DNA of 64,000 bases from Ralstonia insidiosa (GCF_008801405.1 NZ_VZPV01000001.1:186001-250000); one strand, 5' to 3'. Shown: positions 9,222-17,780, counted from the stretch's first letter. Made by a program: numbers and translations. The notes: generated by a model not told the origin, from the sequence alone.

Positions 9222-9799
9222 TGCGGGGTCAGCAGATCGGAAAGGTCGCTCAGCGTGGTGGAGCCGTCTTCGGAGCGGGTCTTGTCGCGCAAAAAGGCGA
9301 CATCGGTATCGGTCAGGTCGGGGCAGCTTCCAGTACCCCAGGCTTGGTTGATCTGGTACATGCGGTAGCGCACGTTGAAAGCGTGCCACGATTTGCCATC
9401 GTCCGATTCCACCACGCCGGCACGGCAGACGTGGGCATTGGTCGGGTAGCTGGCCGTCATCTTGTACTGCTTGCCCGGCTGCGGCACGAACGTCGCCGAC
9501 ACACCGCAGCGATACTGCAGCATGCCCGAGGTACGGATGAACGTGGCCCCCAGCGCCGTCGGCACACCCGCCAGCACGCGGATCGGCCGGGTCACGTCAT
9601 TGGGCTTGAGCGCGGTGCGCGGGTTGCCGCACGACTTGGCCTCGTCAAAGGTGAGGATGGTGGCGTTGGTACTGGACAGTGGCCGAATGAAATCCACTGT
9701 TGCGGTCTTGGCGCCGGCTGGCGGCTCGGTATACGGCATTGCGCAACCGACCAGCCACAGCGCACCCCCTGTTACCGCCACGATCGTTCGGATCGTCAT
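9218..9799 (-). CDS. Hypothetical lipoprotein
   Basis: A 193-residue protein with a lipoprotein signal: a hydrophobic stretch TIVAVTGGALW followed by the lipobox LVGC. The mature part is soluble, contains several cysteines (CGNP, YRCG, VCRAG, GSCPD) and has no family I recognise. The start at 9799 follows a G-rich stretch; an in-frame ATG at 9826 is a possible alternative. It is translationally coupled to the downstream trypsin-like protease (ATGA overlap), so an inhibitor, anchor or substrate role for that protease is possible but is inference only. Confidence 0.65.
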   Translation of the reverse strand: MTIRTIVAVTGGALWLVGCAMPYTEPPAGAKTATVDFIRPLSSTNATILTFDEAKSCGNPRTALKPNDVTRPIRVLAGVPTALGATFIRTSGMLQYRCGVSATFVPQPGKQYKMTASYPTNAHVCRAGVVESDDGKSWHAFNVRYRMYQINQAWGTGSCPDLTDTDVAFLRDKTRSEDGSTTLSDLSDLLTPQ

Positions 9800-9970
9800 G
9801 CGCCCCCCGGCACTCTTTCGTTGCATTGTTCGATGTGATTGGCGAATGCAGCCCCGCGGGCCTGCAATGCCATGCATCGCTCAAGTGTAACCAAAGGTGG
9901 CGACGCGGGAACGGCGCGCCGCATGGGCGTGGCATCCGCGCGTCGGACCGCGGCTGGGGGGTCGCCGTAC

Positions 9971-10579
9971 CTACACGACAGCCGCGTCGATGCGCGCCCG
10001 CGTGCTATGCCGCGCGCGCTCGAACACCGCCATGTCCCCCATCAGGAAGGCGACATTGGCATTGGAGCGGAAGGATTCGATCTCGAAGACGAGCTGCTCG
10101 ACGTCCAGGTCGGCGCGCAGTTCACCGGCAGCCTGACCAGCAACGATCACCTCGCGAAAGCGCGCGCGCACCGCCTCACGGTGGCCACGCACGTGATCCT
10201 GGATGGTGCCGGGGCGGGCGCGGTATTCGTAGCTGGCTGCGCAGACAAAACAACCCCCCGGCGACTGCCCACCCGCAACGTAGTCGAACCAGCCTTCGGT
10301 CAACGCGCGCAGGCGGGCCAGCGGGCTTTCCAACGCCAGCGCCGGCTCCACCACCACGTTCCGGTAGTGCACAACACCCGCATCCAGCGTGGCGAGCTGC
10401 AGCGTCTCCTTGTCGCCAAACAGCACCTGGATGTTGCCCTTGCCCACGCCTGCATCGGTGGCGACGCGGCCAATGGTCAGCCCCTCCAGCCCATCGGTGG
10501 AGGCGATGGCGGTGGCGTGCTCCAGCACCTGGGCGCGCGCACGCTCGCCGCGCGCGCGCCGGCCGTCGGTCTCGTTCAT
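9971..10579 (-). CDS. TetR/AcrR family transcriptional regulator
   Basis: A 202-residue regulator. The N-terminal TetR helix-turn-helix is visible as RAQVLEHATAIASTDGLEGL and IGRVATDAGVGKGNI. The C-terminal ligand-binding part contains GGCFVCAAS, a motif seen in one large subgroup of TetR proteins. It is divergent from the MFS drug transporter at 10702 and separated by 122 bp that contain an inverted repeat lying on the transporter promoter. This context makes it the probable repressor of that transporter, released when the exported compound binds. Confidence 0.88.
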   Translation of the reverse strand: MNETDGRRARGERARAQVLEHATAIASTDGLEGLTIGRVATDAGVGKGNIQVLFGDKETLQLATLDAGVVHYRNVVVEPALALESPLARLRALTEGWFDYVAGGQSPGGCFVCAASYEYRARPGTIQDHVRGHREAVRARFREVIVAGQAAGELRADLDVEQLVFEIESFRSNANVAFLMGDMAVFERARHSTRARIDAAVV

Positions 10580-10638
10580 GGTGATGCCCTCTGTGTTCTC
10601 GAAGCCCTGTCTGTGAGTAAGGTCAACGCAATCAAACC

Positions 10639-10681
10639 TTGACGCAGGTAAATCGCTCTTTAGTATACGTACGACCGTATA
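10639..10681 (+). promoter_or_regulatory. Promoter and TetR-type operator of the MFS gene
   Basis: A -35 box TTGACG (10639-10644) and a weak -10 TAGTAT (10661-10666) are spaced by 16 bp. The -10 overlaps a perfect inverted repeat, TATACG-TACGAC-CGTATA (10664-10681). A repressor bound there would block RNA polymerase. The adjacent TetR gene is the obvious candidate. Spacer and arms fit a typical TetR-family site; binding itself is inferred. Confidence 0.6.
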
Positions 10682-10701
10682 TTAATAACCGAGATCCCCT
10701 C

Positions 10702-12156
10702 ATGTCAACGGAATCCCTCGCGGGCAGCCTGTCTGCCGCGCCCACCTCGCCGGCGCGACGCTGGCCCGCGCTGGCGGCGTTGCTGACCGGCAACTTTGTC
10801 ACCATTCTCGACCTGTTCATCGTCAACGTGGCGATTCCGGACATCCGCACCGGCCTGCACGCCAGCTTTGCCGAGATCCAGCTCGTGATGGTGGGCTACA
10901 GCGCCGCCTATGCGGTGTTCCTGCTCAACGGTGCGCGCCTGGGCGACCTGTTCGGGCGCAAGCGCATGTTTCTGGTGGGCATGGCGCTGTTCACACTGGC
11001 GTCTGCCCTCTGCGGGCTGGCAACGAGTGCGTGGATGCTGATTGCCATGCGCGTGGCGCAGGGCCTGGGCGCCGCCATCCTGATGCCCCAGGTCATGGCC
11101 ACCGCACGCGTGTTGTTTGATGGGGATGCGCGTCGGCGCGCGTTCGGGGTGATGGGCGCGGTACAGGGCGTGGCCGCGTCGGTGTCGCAGATCATCGGTG
11201 GCTGGCTGATTGCGCACCCCCTGGCGGCCGACATTGCAGGCTGGCGTGCGGTGTTTCTGGTCAACGTACCGATTGGCATGGTGGCGCTGCTGGCCGCGCG
11301 CAGCTTCGTGACGGAATCGCGTGCGCCGGTTGCAGCCCACCTGGATGGGTACGGTGCAACGGTAGGCGCAGTGGCGCTTGCCATGCTGCTGGTGCCCATC
11401 ATGCAGGGGCGCGAATACGGCTGGCCATGGTGGGCGTGGGCGGTGCCGCTGGCCTCACTCCTGGTGTTTCGGCATTTCGTGCGGTACGAGCAGGCGCTGT
11501 CGGCGGCGGGCCGTGTTCCCATCATTGAGATCGCGTTGTTCCGCAATCGGAGCTTTGTGCTGGGCGTGCTGGCGATCTTTCTGTTCTACACGGCCATCAG
11601 TTCGTACTTTCTGGCGCTGACCATCCTGCTGCAGTTTGGGCGCGGCCTGTCACCGCTCGCGGCGGGGATGGTCTTCACACCGGCGGCGGTTGCCTTCTTC
11701 TGCGGATCCCTCACGGCACCACGCCTGGCCGAACGCATTGGGCACCGCGCACTGCTGCTGGGCACGGCGATCTTTGGCGTCGGCCTCATCCTGTTGAGCA
11801 CGATGGCGCAGGCTGGCACCGTCATTCCTCTGCTGATCGTGCCGCTGATGCTCAATGGCTTTGGTCAGGGGATGGTGATCCCGCTGTCGCTCAACACCAT
11901 CCTGAGCAGTGTCGAGACTGCCCAAGCGGGCATGGGTGCGGGCACCGTCACCACCATGCAGGCGGTGGGCAATGCCGTGGGTGTGACTGTGGTGGGGGTG
12001 CTGCTGTTCTCGTTGCTTGGCCAGGTGGATGGCGGCAGCACGGCAGCAGATGCCGCACATCATGGTCACGCCTTCGCGCTGGCGATGCTGTACAACGTGG
12101 GCGCTACGGCGCTGGCCTTCGTGCTGTTCTGGCGTGCGTGGCGCCGGCACGCCTGA
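10702..12156 (+). CDS. MFS transporter, DHA2 (14-TM) drug efflux family
   Basis: A 484-residue integral membrane protein with about 14 hydrophobic helices. DHA2 features are visible: TILDLFIVNVAIPDI in helix 1 (motif D1), GRLGDLFGRKR-like motif A as ARLGDLFGRKR between helices 2 and 3, and a motif-C-like GGW segment in helix 5. Such proteins export dyes, antiseptics or antibiotics using the proton gradient. The ATG at 10702 is preferred because the upstream ATG at 10639 lies in the promoter. It is controlled by the divergent TetR protein through the operator just upstream. The substrate cannot be predicted. Confidence 0.9.
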   Translation: MSTESLAGSLSAAPTSPARRWPALAALLTGNFVTILDLFIVNVAIPDIRTGLHASFAEIQLVMVGYSAAYAVFLLNGARLGDLFGRKRMFLVGMALFTLASALCGLATSAWMLIAMRVAQGLGAAILMPQVMATARVLFDGDARRRAFGVMGAVQGVAASVSQIIGGWLIAHPLAADIAGWRAVFLVNVPIGMVALLAARSFVTESRAPVAAHLDGYGATVGAVALAMLLVPIMQGREYGWPWWAWAVPLASLLVFRHFVRYEQALSAAGRVPIIEIALFRNRSFVLGVLAIFLFYTAISSYFLALTILLQFGRGLSPLAAGMVFTPAAVAFFCGSLTAPRLAERIGHRALLLGTAIFGVGLILLSTMAQAGTVIPLLIVPLMLNGFGQGMVIPLSLNTILSSVETAQAGMGAGTVTTMQAVGNAVGVTVVGVLLFSLLGQVDGGSTAADAAHHGHAFALAMLYNVGATALAFVLFWRAWRRHA

Positions 12157-12169
12157 GCGCCCTTCGCCC

Positions 12170-12769
12170 TTATTTGCGCACCCAGCCGCGCCGCACGGCC
12201 GGCGCGAGTACCACGCCATGCACCGCCAACCCGAGGCGGTGCAGCGGCTCCGACAGCGTGTGCGCCACGCGCCCGCTGCACAGCCAGGCGCTCAATGCCG
12301 ACACGGTAGCAGCGCCCAGCATGTCAAACGGATAGTGCACCCCCAGGTAGATGCGCGCCCAGGCCATCGGCAAGCCCAGCAGCGCCAACCACGTGCCCAC
12401 ACGGCGCAGACGCGCATGCCACATCAGGCTGAATGCGACCGTCCACCACACCGTCAGGTGGTCGCTCGGGAACGATGAATCCGCCACATGCGGCAGCAGA
12501 TTGGTCCCCAGGCCGATCTCGAACGGCCGCGGGTGATACCAGAGCAGGCTGAACCCCGCGCTGATGAGCAGCGCCAGGGCGGTGGCCAACGCGGTCTGCA
12601 GGGCATGGCGGCGCGAGTCCGGTTCGCCCCACAGCCAGCAGGCCACGAGCGTGAGCGGCGCCAGCCAGATCATGTATTCCGCAAAGAACACTGCCAGCCC
12701 AAATGTGGTGGGGGCTGGGTCGGCCGGGGCGTTGAGCCAGAGAAACAGGGTGTGATTGAGTGATTCCAT
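12170..12769 (-). CDS. PAP2 family undecaprenyl-diphosphatase (BcrC-like)
   Basis: A 199-residue membrane protein with five or six hydrophobic helices and the three PAP2 phosphatase motifs: a degenerate first motif before YHPRPF, SFPSDH at about residue 100 and the arginine/histidine motif in ARIYLGVHYPFD. BcrC-type enzymes dephosphorylate undecaprenyl diphosphate on the outer face of the membrane and recycle the lipid carrier for peptidoglycan and polysaccharide synthesis. It converges on the MFS gene with 13 bp between the stops and is divergent from the GGDEF gene. A general lipid-phosphate phosphatase role is the main alternative. Confidence 0.85.
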   Translation of the reverse strand: MESLNHTLFLWLNAPADPAPTTFGLAVFFAEYMIWLAPLTLVACWLWGEPDSRRHALQTALATALALLISAGFSLLWYHPRPFEIGLGTNLLPHVADSSFPSDHLTVWWTVAFSLMWHARLRRVGTWLALLGLPMAWARIYLGVHYPFDMLGAATVSALSAWLCSGRVAHTLSEPLHRLGLAVHGVVLAPAVRRGWVRK

Positions 12770-13063
12770 ACCGCATCGGCCCGCAGGCCAGGTTGATTCG
12801 ACAGCACTGGTTTGTCCCGCGCACGGTACGGGGCGTTCCCTTCAATTCCCTTGGAGCGGGTCTGCCGACAAGGCTACGGCGCCAGACTTAGGCAAATGAC
12901 AGGAATAGCCCGATCATTGCCCAGGCTTTTCGCCCCGTCGCCCCATGCCTATGATGGAGATACACAGACCGCGCACACCCATCGCCGATCGCCACCCCGG
13001 CACCGCTGGCGCACACAGCGGGCAACGGACCGAACGGACACTGATAACCAAACCGGGGGTTGG

Positions 13064-14443
13064 ATGGAAAGTTTCCTGATCCAGCGGGCCACGCGCCGGC
13101 AATCCGCCGTGGCCGGCGTGATCGCCTTGCTGATCCTCCTGACGCTGGCCGTGGCCGCGCCGCGGGCCAACCTGCCGTGGCCCGCCATCAGCCCGTTCAT
13201 GCCGATGTGCGCATTGACGGTCTTCACCACCGCCTGTATCGCCGCCTTCCTGCTGGGCGCCCAGTTCACCGTGACGCGCCAGCCGATGCTGGGTGCGCTG
13301 GGCGGCGCCTATGCCTTCACCGCGCTGGCCGTAGCCCTGCAACTGCTGATGTTTCCGGGCGTGTTCTCCCCCACCGGCCTGTTCGGCGCCCGCCCGACCA
13401 GCGCGGTGTGGATGTGGGTGTTCTGGCACGGCGGCTTTCCGATGTTCGTGATCCTGGCGGTGCTCACGCGTGACCGGCTCTCCCACGATGCGGTCTCCAA
13501 GCGGCACGTCGGCCTGTGGACGTGGTTATTGATCGGCGGGCCCGTGGTGGTGGGCGCGCTGCTGTGCGCTATCGCCCTGATGGCGGATCTGCCGCCGCCG
13601 TTGGTGTCATCCACCGGAGGGGCCATTGCCAGCAACCCCGTCGCGGTGGTCCTGTGGGCCATCAACGCGATTGCCCTGCTGGCGGTGCTCGCAAGCGGCC
13701 GCCTGCGCGCCGTGCTGGACGTGTGGCTGGCGATTGCCGCGCTGGCGTGCTTTACGGATACGAGCCTGAACTTGCTGAGCGCCGACCGCTTTACCGTGGG
13801 CTGGTACGTGGCGCGCCTGTTCAGCATGTTCGCCCCTGGGGTGCTGGTGTGCGTGCTGGTGTGGGAGGTGACGGCGCTGTACCGGCGGCTGTTCGAGGCG
13901 CACGTGTCGTTGCGGCAAGCCTCCATGCATGACGCGCTTACCGGCTTGTACAACCGCAGCTACTTCAACGAGCAGATCGGCGTGCGCGTGGGCGCTGCCA
14001 AGCGCAACGGGCAACCCTTGTCGCTCATCATGGTGGATGTGGACCACTTCAAGCGCTACAACGACGCCTTCGGCCACCTCAAAGGCGATGCCTGCCTGGC
14101 GGCCGTGGCCTCAGCGCTGTCCGGCGTCGTGCGCCGCCCCGGAGATTTCATCGCGCGCTACGGCGGCGAAGAGTTCGTCATCGTGTTGCCCGACACAGGC
14201 CCGAACGATGCACAGGCATTGGCCGAGCGCGCGCGTGACGCGGTGATGCGCCTGCGTATCGAGGCCGCGGCGCCTTCACGCTATGTCACGGTCAGCGCCG
14301 GCTGCGCCACCGCCACACCCAGCAGCCAGGCATTCTCCATCGACATGCTGGTCGAGACGGCCGATGCCGCGCTGTACCAGGCCAAGGCTGCAGGGCGCAA
14401 CCTCGTCATCAGTGCGCAGGCCATGGCCGCTGCGGTGATGTGA
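13064..14443 (+). CDS. MASE4-type membrane diguanylate cyclase (GGDEF)
   Basis: A 459-residue protein with about eight hydrophobic helices in the first 285 residues (MASE4-like sensor) followed by a GGDEF domain. The active-site loop reads RYGGEEF near residue 367, a functional variant, and an RxxD product-inhibition site (RPGD) sits five residues earlier, so feedback by cyclic di-GMP is likely. It should make cyclic di-GMP at the inner membrane, which fits the nearby exopolysaccharide gene pelA although no direct link is visible. The ATG at 13064 follows a GGGGG tract and removes an 84-residue low-complexity extension given by the ATG at 12812. Confidence 0.9.
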   Translation: MESFLIQRATRRQSAVAGVIALLILLTLAVAAPRANLPWPAISPFMPMCALTVFTTACIAAFLLGAQFTVTRQPMLGALGGAYAFTALAVALQLLMFPGVFSPTGLFGARPTSAVWMWVFWHGGFPMFVILAVLTRDRLSHDAVSKRHVGLWTWLLIGGPVVVGALLCAIALMADLPPPLVSSTGGAIASNPVAVVLWAINAIALLAVLASGRLRAVLDVWLAIAALACFTDTSLNLLSADRFTVGWYVARLFSMFAPGVLVCVLVWEVTALYRRLFEAHVSLRQASMHDALTGLYNRSYFNEQIGVRVGAAKRNGQPLSLIMVDVDHFKRYNDAFGHLKGDACLAAVASALSGVVRRPGDFIARYGGEEFVIVLPDTGPNDAQALAERARDAVMRLRIEAAAPSRYVTVSAGCATATPSSQAFSIDMLVETADAALYQAKAAGRNLVISAQAMAAAVM

Positions 14444-14554
14444 CACCAAAGCTGCAAGCCACCCGAGGCACAGAACACCGCCTGTTCTATTTCCTTGATC
14501 ACGCATTGCAGGTCAAACGTCCTAGCGTCAGTTGCCTGCAATCAAGGCACACAC

Positions 14555-14850
14555 GCACCCGCATGCTTTCTGTTTCTGTTTACTTCTTTCTTTATATAAA
14601 GATAGTAGTAGTAGATAACGGTGGATAAGTCCTGTGGATAGCTGCAAAAAACGCTTTGGCATCAATGCCTTGCGAAATGCACAACCGTTCGGACAGCGTG
14701 TGCCTTGGCGTGGATGAGTGCGGTAGATCGCATCGCACCCCATCCGCACGCGCAGAAGTTATGCCCGCACTGTGGACAACCTAACCCCGGAGAGCCAACA
14801 CGCTTTTCCCTTAAGTTTTCCACAGCGGGAGGGGGGAGTTATCCACATCG
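14555..14850. other. Origin-like region: DnaA boxes, TAG-trio repeats, AT-rich stretch
   Basis: The 598-bp gap between the GGDEF and HEAT genes has no convincing reading frame. A pyrimidine-rich, AT-rich stretch (about 14566-14600) runs into four consecutive TAG trinucleotides (about 14603-14614), which resemble the DnaA-trio element. DnaA-box-like 9-mers follow. TTATCCACA (14839-14847) is a perfect box and TTTTCCACA (14816-14824) fits the relaxed consensus. One-mismatch copies lie on the opposite strand at 14620-14628 and 14633-14641, and a weaker one at 14771-14779. This combination is that of a replication origin. No dnaA, dnaN, parAB or rep-initiator gene lies in the window, so a DnaA-titration site or a displaced origin is also possible. 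Confidence 0.5.
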
Positions 14851-14991
14851 CAGTCCGACGGAAGGCCCCGCGTCGAACATGCACGACCCACAGCCTGTCG
14901 CTGACGTCATCCGCGCGGGCAATGCCTCAGCGAGCGCATCAACGGCGACACGTTCCATGGTGTGCCACGCTCTCCTTGCCCAAAAAAGAGG

Positions 14992-15014
14992 TTGACCTTG
15001 TCACGGTGACAAGG
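14992..15014 (+). promoter_or_regulatory. MerR-type operator with -35 box
   Basis: A -35-like TTGACC (14992-14997) is overlapped by a perfect 19-bp palindrome, CCTTGTCAC-G-GTGACAAGG (14996-15014). MerR-family activators bind such dyads between stretched -35 and -10 elements. The expected -10 about 19-20 bp downstream is poor (the region near 15017-15024 contains CACTGT). The site lies 27 bp before the HEAT-repeat gene, and a MerR gene follows that gene, so it is probably their shared control point. Confidence 0.55.
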
Positions 15015-15041
15015 CGCCCACTGTCGGGCGAGGAGGCGTTC

Positions 15042-15713
15042 ATGACCCATCACACATTGACCAAAGCGCTGGAGCACCCGGACGCCTCGCTGCGCCTGAC
15101 GGCGGCGCTGGGTGCCGGCATGGCGCCCCATCCGGGCAAGATTGCGCCGCTGGTGCAGCGCTGCCGCATCGAGCCGGATTTCTTTGTCCGCGACATGCTC
15201 ACCTGGGCACTCACCCGGCACGCGCAGGACCTGACGGTGCCGTTGCTGCTGGACGAACTGCACTCGCCGTTGGCGCAAGCGCGTAGCCAGGCGCTGCATA
15301 CGCTCTCAAAGATTGGCGACCCTGCAACGTGGCCGGCGATCACCAGCGGGCACCTGCATGACCCCGATCCGGAAGTCGCGCGTACGGCGTGGCGTACCGC
15401 GGCGGGGCTGGTGCCGACCGAGCAACGTGCCGCGCTGGCACACGAGCTGATTCACGAGCTGGGCCGCGGCGACAAGCACCTCCAGCGGAGTCTGAGCCGG
15501 GCGCTGCTCATGCTCGGGGACGATGCCGTGGCCCAGCTCGAAGCAGCAGCGGCCCGCCATACGGACCCAGCGGCTCGCATTCACGCCTGCGCAAGCCTCA
15601 GGCTGATCGCCGACCCTGAGGGGGCGTTTGTGCTGGATCCAACTGATGCGGAGCGCGCAGGTGCAACGTTGCCAGAAGCCGATGCATCAGCAAGTTGCCA
15701 ACAATCGCTTTGA
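15042..15713 (+). CDS. HEAT-repeat protein
   Basis: A 223-residue protein built of helical HEAT-like repeats, seen as recurring segments with the pattern hydrophobic-A-L-x-x-L-G/D-P (HPDASLRLTAALGAG, ARSQALHTLSKIGDPATW, PDPEVARTAWRTAAGLVP, SRALLMLGDDAV, ARIHACASLRLIADP). Such alpha-solenoids bind proteins or peptides; no catalytic motif is visible. AGGAGG lies 5 bp before the start ATG. It is the first gene of a likely two-gene unit with the MerR-HEAT regulator 82 bp downstream, and a MerR-type palindrome lies before it. It may be a scaffold or ligand-binding partner of that regulator; this is inference. Confidence 0.8.
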   Translation: MTHHTLTKALEHPDASLRLTAALGAGMAPHPGKIAPLVQRCRIEPDFFVRDMLTWALTRHAQDLTVPLLLDELHSPLAQARSQALHTLSKIGDPATWPAITSGHLHDPDPEVARTAWRTAAGLVPTEQRAALAHELIHELGRGDKHLQRSLSRALLMLGDDAVAQLEAAAARHTDPAARIHACASLRLIADPEGAFVLDPTDAERAGATLPEADASASCQQSL

Positions 15714-15795
15714 TAGAATTTTTTCGACCCGATCAAAGCCCCCCCTGAGGCCGAGAAACGAGGCCACATACCCCAGACGACACCGGAGACCAGTG

Positions 15796-16797
15796 ATGCG
15801 CATCAGCGAGTTGGCCAATCGCTCCGGCGTCAGCGCGCGCATGCTGCGGCACTACGACAGGATCGGGCTGATCAGCCCATCCGCACGGACTGAAGCGGGA
15901 TACCGCGAGTACTCGCAAGCCGATGCCTGGCGCCTGTTCCAAGTGGAAAGCCTGCGCTCGCTGGGTCTTGGGCTTGCCGAGGTGCGCGAGGCGCTCAGCC
16001 AACAAGCCCCCCGCCCCGATGCGCTCATTGACACGCTGATGGCGCGCAGTCGCGAGCGGCTGGCCGCAGAACAAGCGCTGCTCTCCCGGCTGGCTGCCGT
16101 GTCCGCCGCCGCCCCCGAAGATTGGTCAGCCGTGCTCGAAGTCGTGCAGTTGCTGAAAGGACTGGACTCGACGCATGCGCCAGAGCGACAGCGTGCTGCG
16201 TTTGACGCCGCCTCCAGCGATGCCCCGCTGGCAGAACTCATCGCCCAGGCCCTGCTCCAGGAGCAAGAGCCGAATGTTGCGGGTGCACTGTCCTGGGCGT
16301 TGGAAAGAGCCGAAGGCAGCCGCGCCAGCGTACTCAGTGCGGCGCTTCAACAGGCGGACCCGGCGGTGCGCGAACGGGCCGTGCTCGCACTGGCGAAACT
16401 CGGTGGTGCCGATGCAGTGGAAGCGTTGCGCGTCGCGCTGCTCGACCCTGCGGAGCACGTGCGGTACCGCGCTGCGCGGGTGCTTGGCGAATGGGGCGTA
16501 CGCGAGACTATTCCGTTGCTGATTGAGCAGGTTGTCGTCGGGGTGCACGATGTTGAGGCGGCCGATGCGTTGGCCCATCTGGCGGAAGACCCTGCGATCG
16601 CGAAGCACGTTGTGGAGCGATTTGAAGCGGCGATTTCGGATGGGTCGGCCGATGTTCAGGCGCGTGTACGCATTTGTCAGGCGCTTGCGGAAATCAACGA
16701 CGCGGCGTCAGCGCTGCTTGCGCGGCTGGCGGCTGATGCGGACCCGGCGGTGGTGCGCACTGCGGGTTATGTGATTGGCATGCGTAGCTGCGTTTAG
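15796..16797 (+). CDS. MerR family regulator with HEAT-repeat sensor domain
   Basis: A 333-residue fusion. Residues 1-70 form a canonical MerR DNA-binding domain (MRISELANRSGVSARMLRHY, GYREYSQADAWRLFQ), followed by a dimerisation helix (about 75-115). From about residue 120 to the end the protein consists of HEAT-like repeats (for example DPAVRERAVLALAKLGGAD, DPAEHVRYRAARVLGEWG, DPAVVRTAGYVIG) instead of the small ligand pocket usual in MerR proteins. GGAGA precedes the ATG. The upstream gene encodes a second HEAT protein and carries a MerR-type operator, so autoregulation is likely. The inducing signal is unknown and may be a protein or peptide. Confidence 0.85.
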   Translation: MRISELANRSGVSARMLRHYDRIGLISPSARTEAGYREYSQADAWRLFQVESLRSLGLGLAEVREALSQQAPRPDALIDTLMARSRERLAAEQALLSRLAAVSAAAPEDWSAVLEVVQLLKGLDSTHAPERQRAAFDAASSDAPLAELIAQALLQEQEPNVAGALSWALERAEGSRASVLSAALQQADPAVRERAVLALAKLGGADAVEALRVALLDPAEHVRYRAARVLGEWGVRETIPLLIEQVVVGVHDVEAADALAHLAEDPAIAKHVVERFEAAISDGSADVQARVRICQALAEINDAASALLARLAADADPAVVRTAGYVIGMRSCV

Positions 16798-16983
16798 CTG
16801 TAGGGTTGCGGCCCCAAAGCACCCCGCTTCCTCCAACGTCATTGGCCGCAGTCGAGCCAAGCACGGCTTGATCTTTTCGGGACCGCCATCAACGCATCGC
16901 TTGGATTTGCGCAGCAAGAACCGGAGTGCTGCGCAGCATCCAGACGCCTACCCTGCTGCTCCGATCATCAAGATGGAGTGAAC

Positions 16984-17748
16984 ATGGCTCTTCTCGCTAA
17001 CAAGACTGCAATCGTGACGGGCGCCAGCTCGGGTATCGGTCGTGAGGTGGCAAAGAAGTTTGCGAAGGAAGGCGCAAGCGTCGTTCTGGTTGCGCGCCGC
17101 GCGGCGTTGCTCGACACGCTGGTTGACGAGATTGCCGACGTCGGTGGCAAGGCGGTGGCACTGGCGGGCGACGTGCGGGACGAGCGTTGCGCGAAGCACG
17201 CTGTTGAGTTGGCCGTCGGCCGTTTCGGCGGGCTTGACGTGGCGTTCAACAATGCCGCGACAATGGGGGCGCTCGGCAGCGTCACCGACATCACGCTGGA
17301 CGGCTGGCGCGACACGCTCGAGACCAACCTGACGAGTGCGTTCCTCGGCGCGAAATATCAGATTCCAGCGCTGCTCGCGCGCCCGCACGGCTCGCTGATC
17401 TTCACGTCATCGTTCGTCGGCTATACGGTCGGCTTTCCAGGGATGGCCGCGTATTCCGCGAGCAAGGCTGCGCTCGTGGGCCTGACGCGCACGCTCGCCG
17501 CCGAGTACGGTCCGTCTGGCTTGCGCGTCAACGTGCTGATGCCGGGCGGCACCGACACCGAGATGGGGCGGGAGGCAGCCAGCAAGCCGGAGCAGAAAGC
17601 GTTTGTCGAAAGCATCCACGCGCTCAAACGGATGGCCCATCCAGAAGAGATCGCCAAGTCGGCGCTCTATCTTGCGTCCGATCTGTCGAGCTTCGTGACG
17701 GGTACAACGTTGCTCGTCGAGGGCGGTGTCTCAATCACTCGCACTTGA
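16984..17748 (+). CDS. SDR family NAD(P)-dependent oxidoreductase
   Basis: A 254-residue classical short-chain dehydrogenase with TGASSGIG near residue 13, an NNAA motif near 90, the catalytic serine in FTSSFVG and the pair in YSASK, plus the C-terminal EGG segment. It starts at the ATG behind GGAGTGAAC; a GTG two codons earlier lies in that Shine-Dalgarno site and is less likely. The closest described families are glucose 1-dehydrogenase-like and other broad SDRs; the substrate is unknown. It stands alone, 186 bp after the MerR-HEAT gene, and borders the small-gene island that begins downstream. Confidence 0.87.
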   Translation: MALLANKTAIVTGASSGIGREVAKKFAKEGASVVLVARRAALLDTLVDEIADVGGKAVALAGDVRDERCAKHAVELAVGRFGGLDVAFNNAATMGALGSVTDITLDGWRDTLETNLTSAFLGAKYQIPALLARPHGSLIFTSSFVGYTVGFPGMAAYSASKAALVGLTRTLAAEYGPSGLRVNVLMPGGTDTEMGREAASKPEQKAFVESIHALKRMAHPEEIAKSALYLASDLSSFVTGTTLLVEGGVSITRT

Positions 17749-17780
17749 TGTGACACGATTCTCTGAGGGGGCTGACCCCG

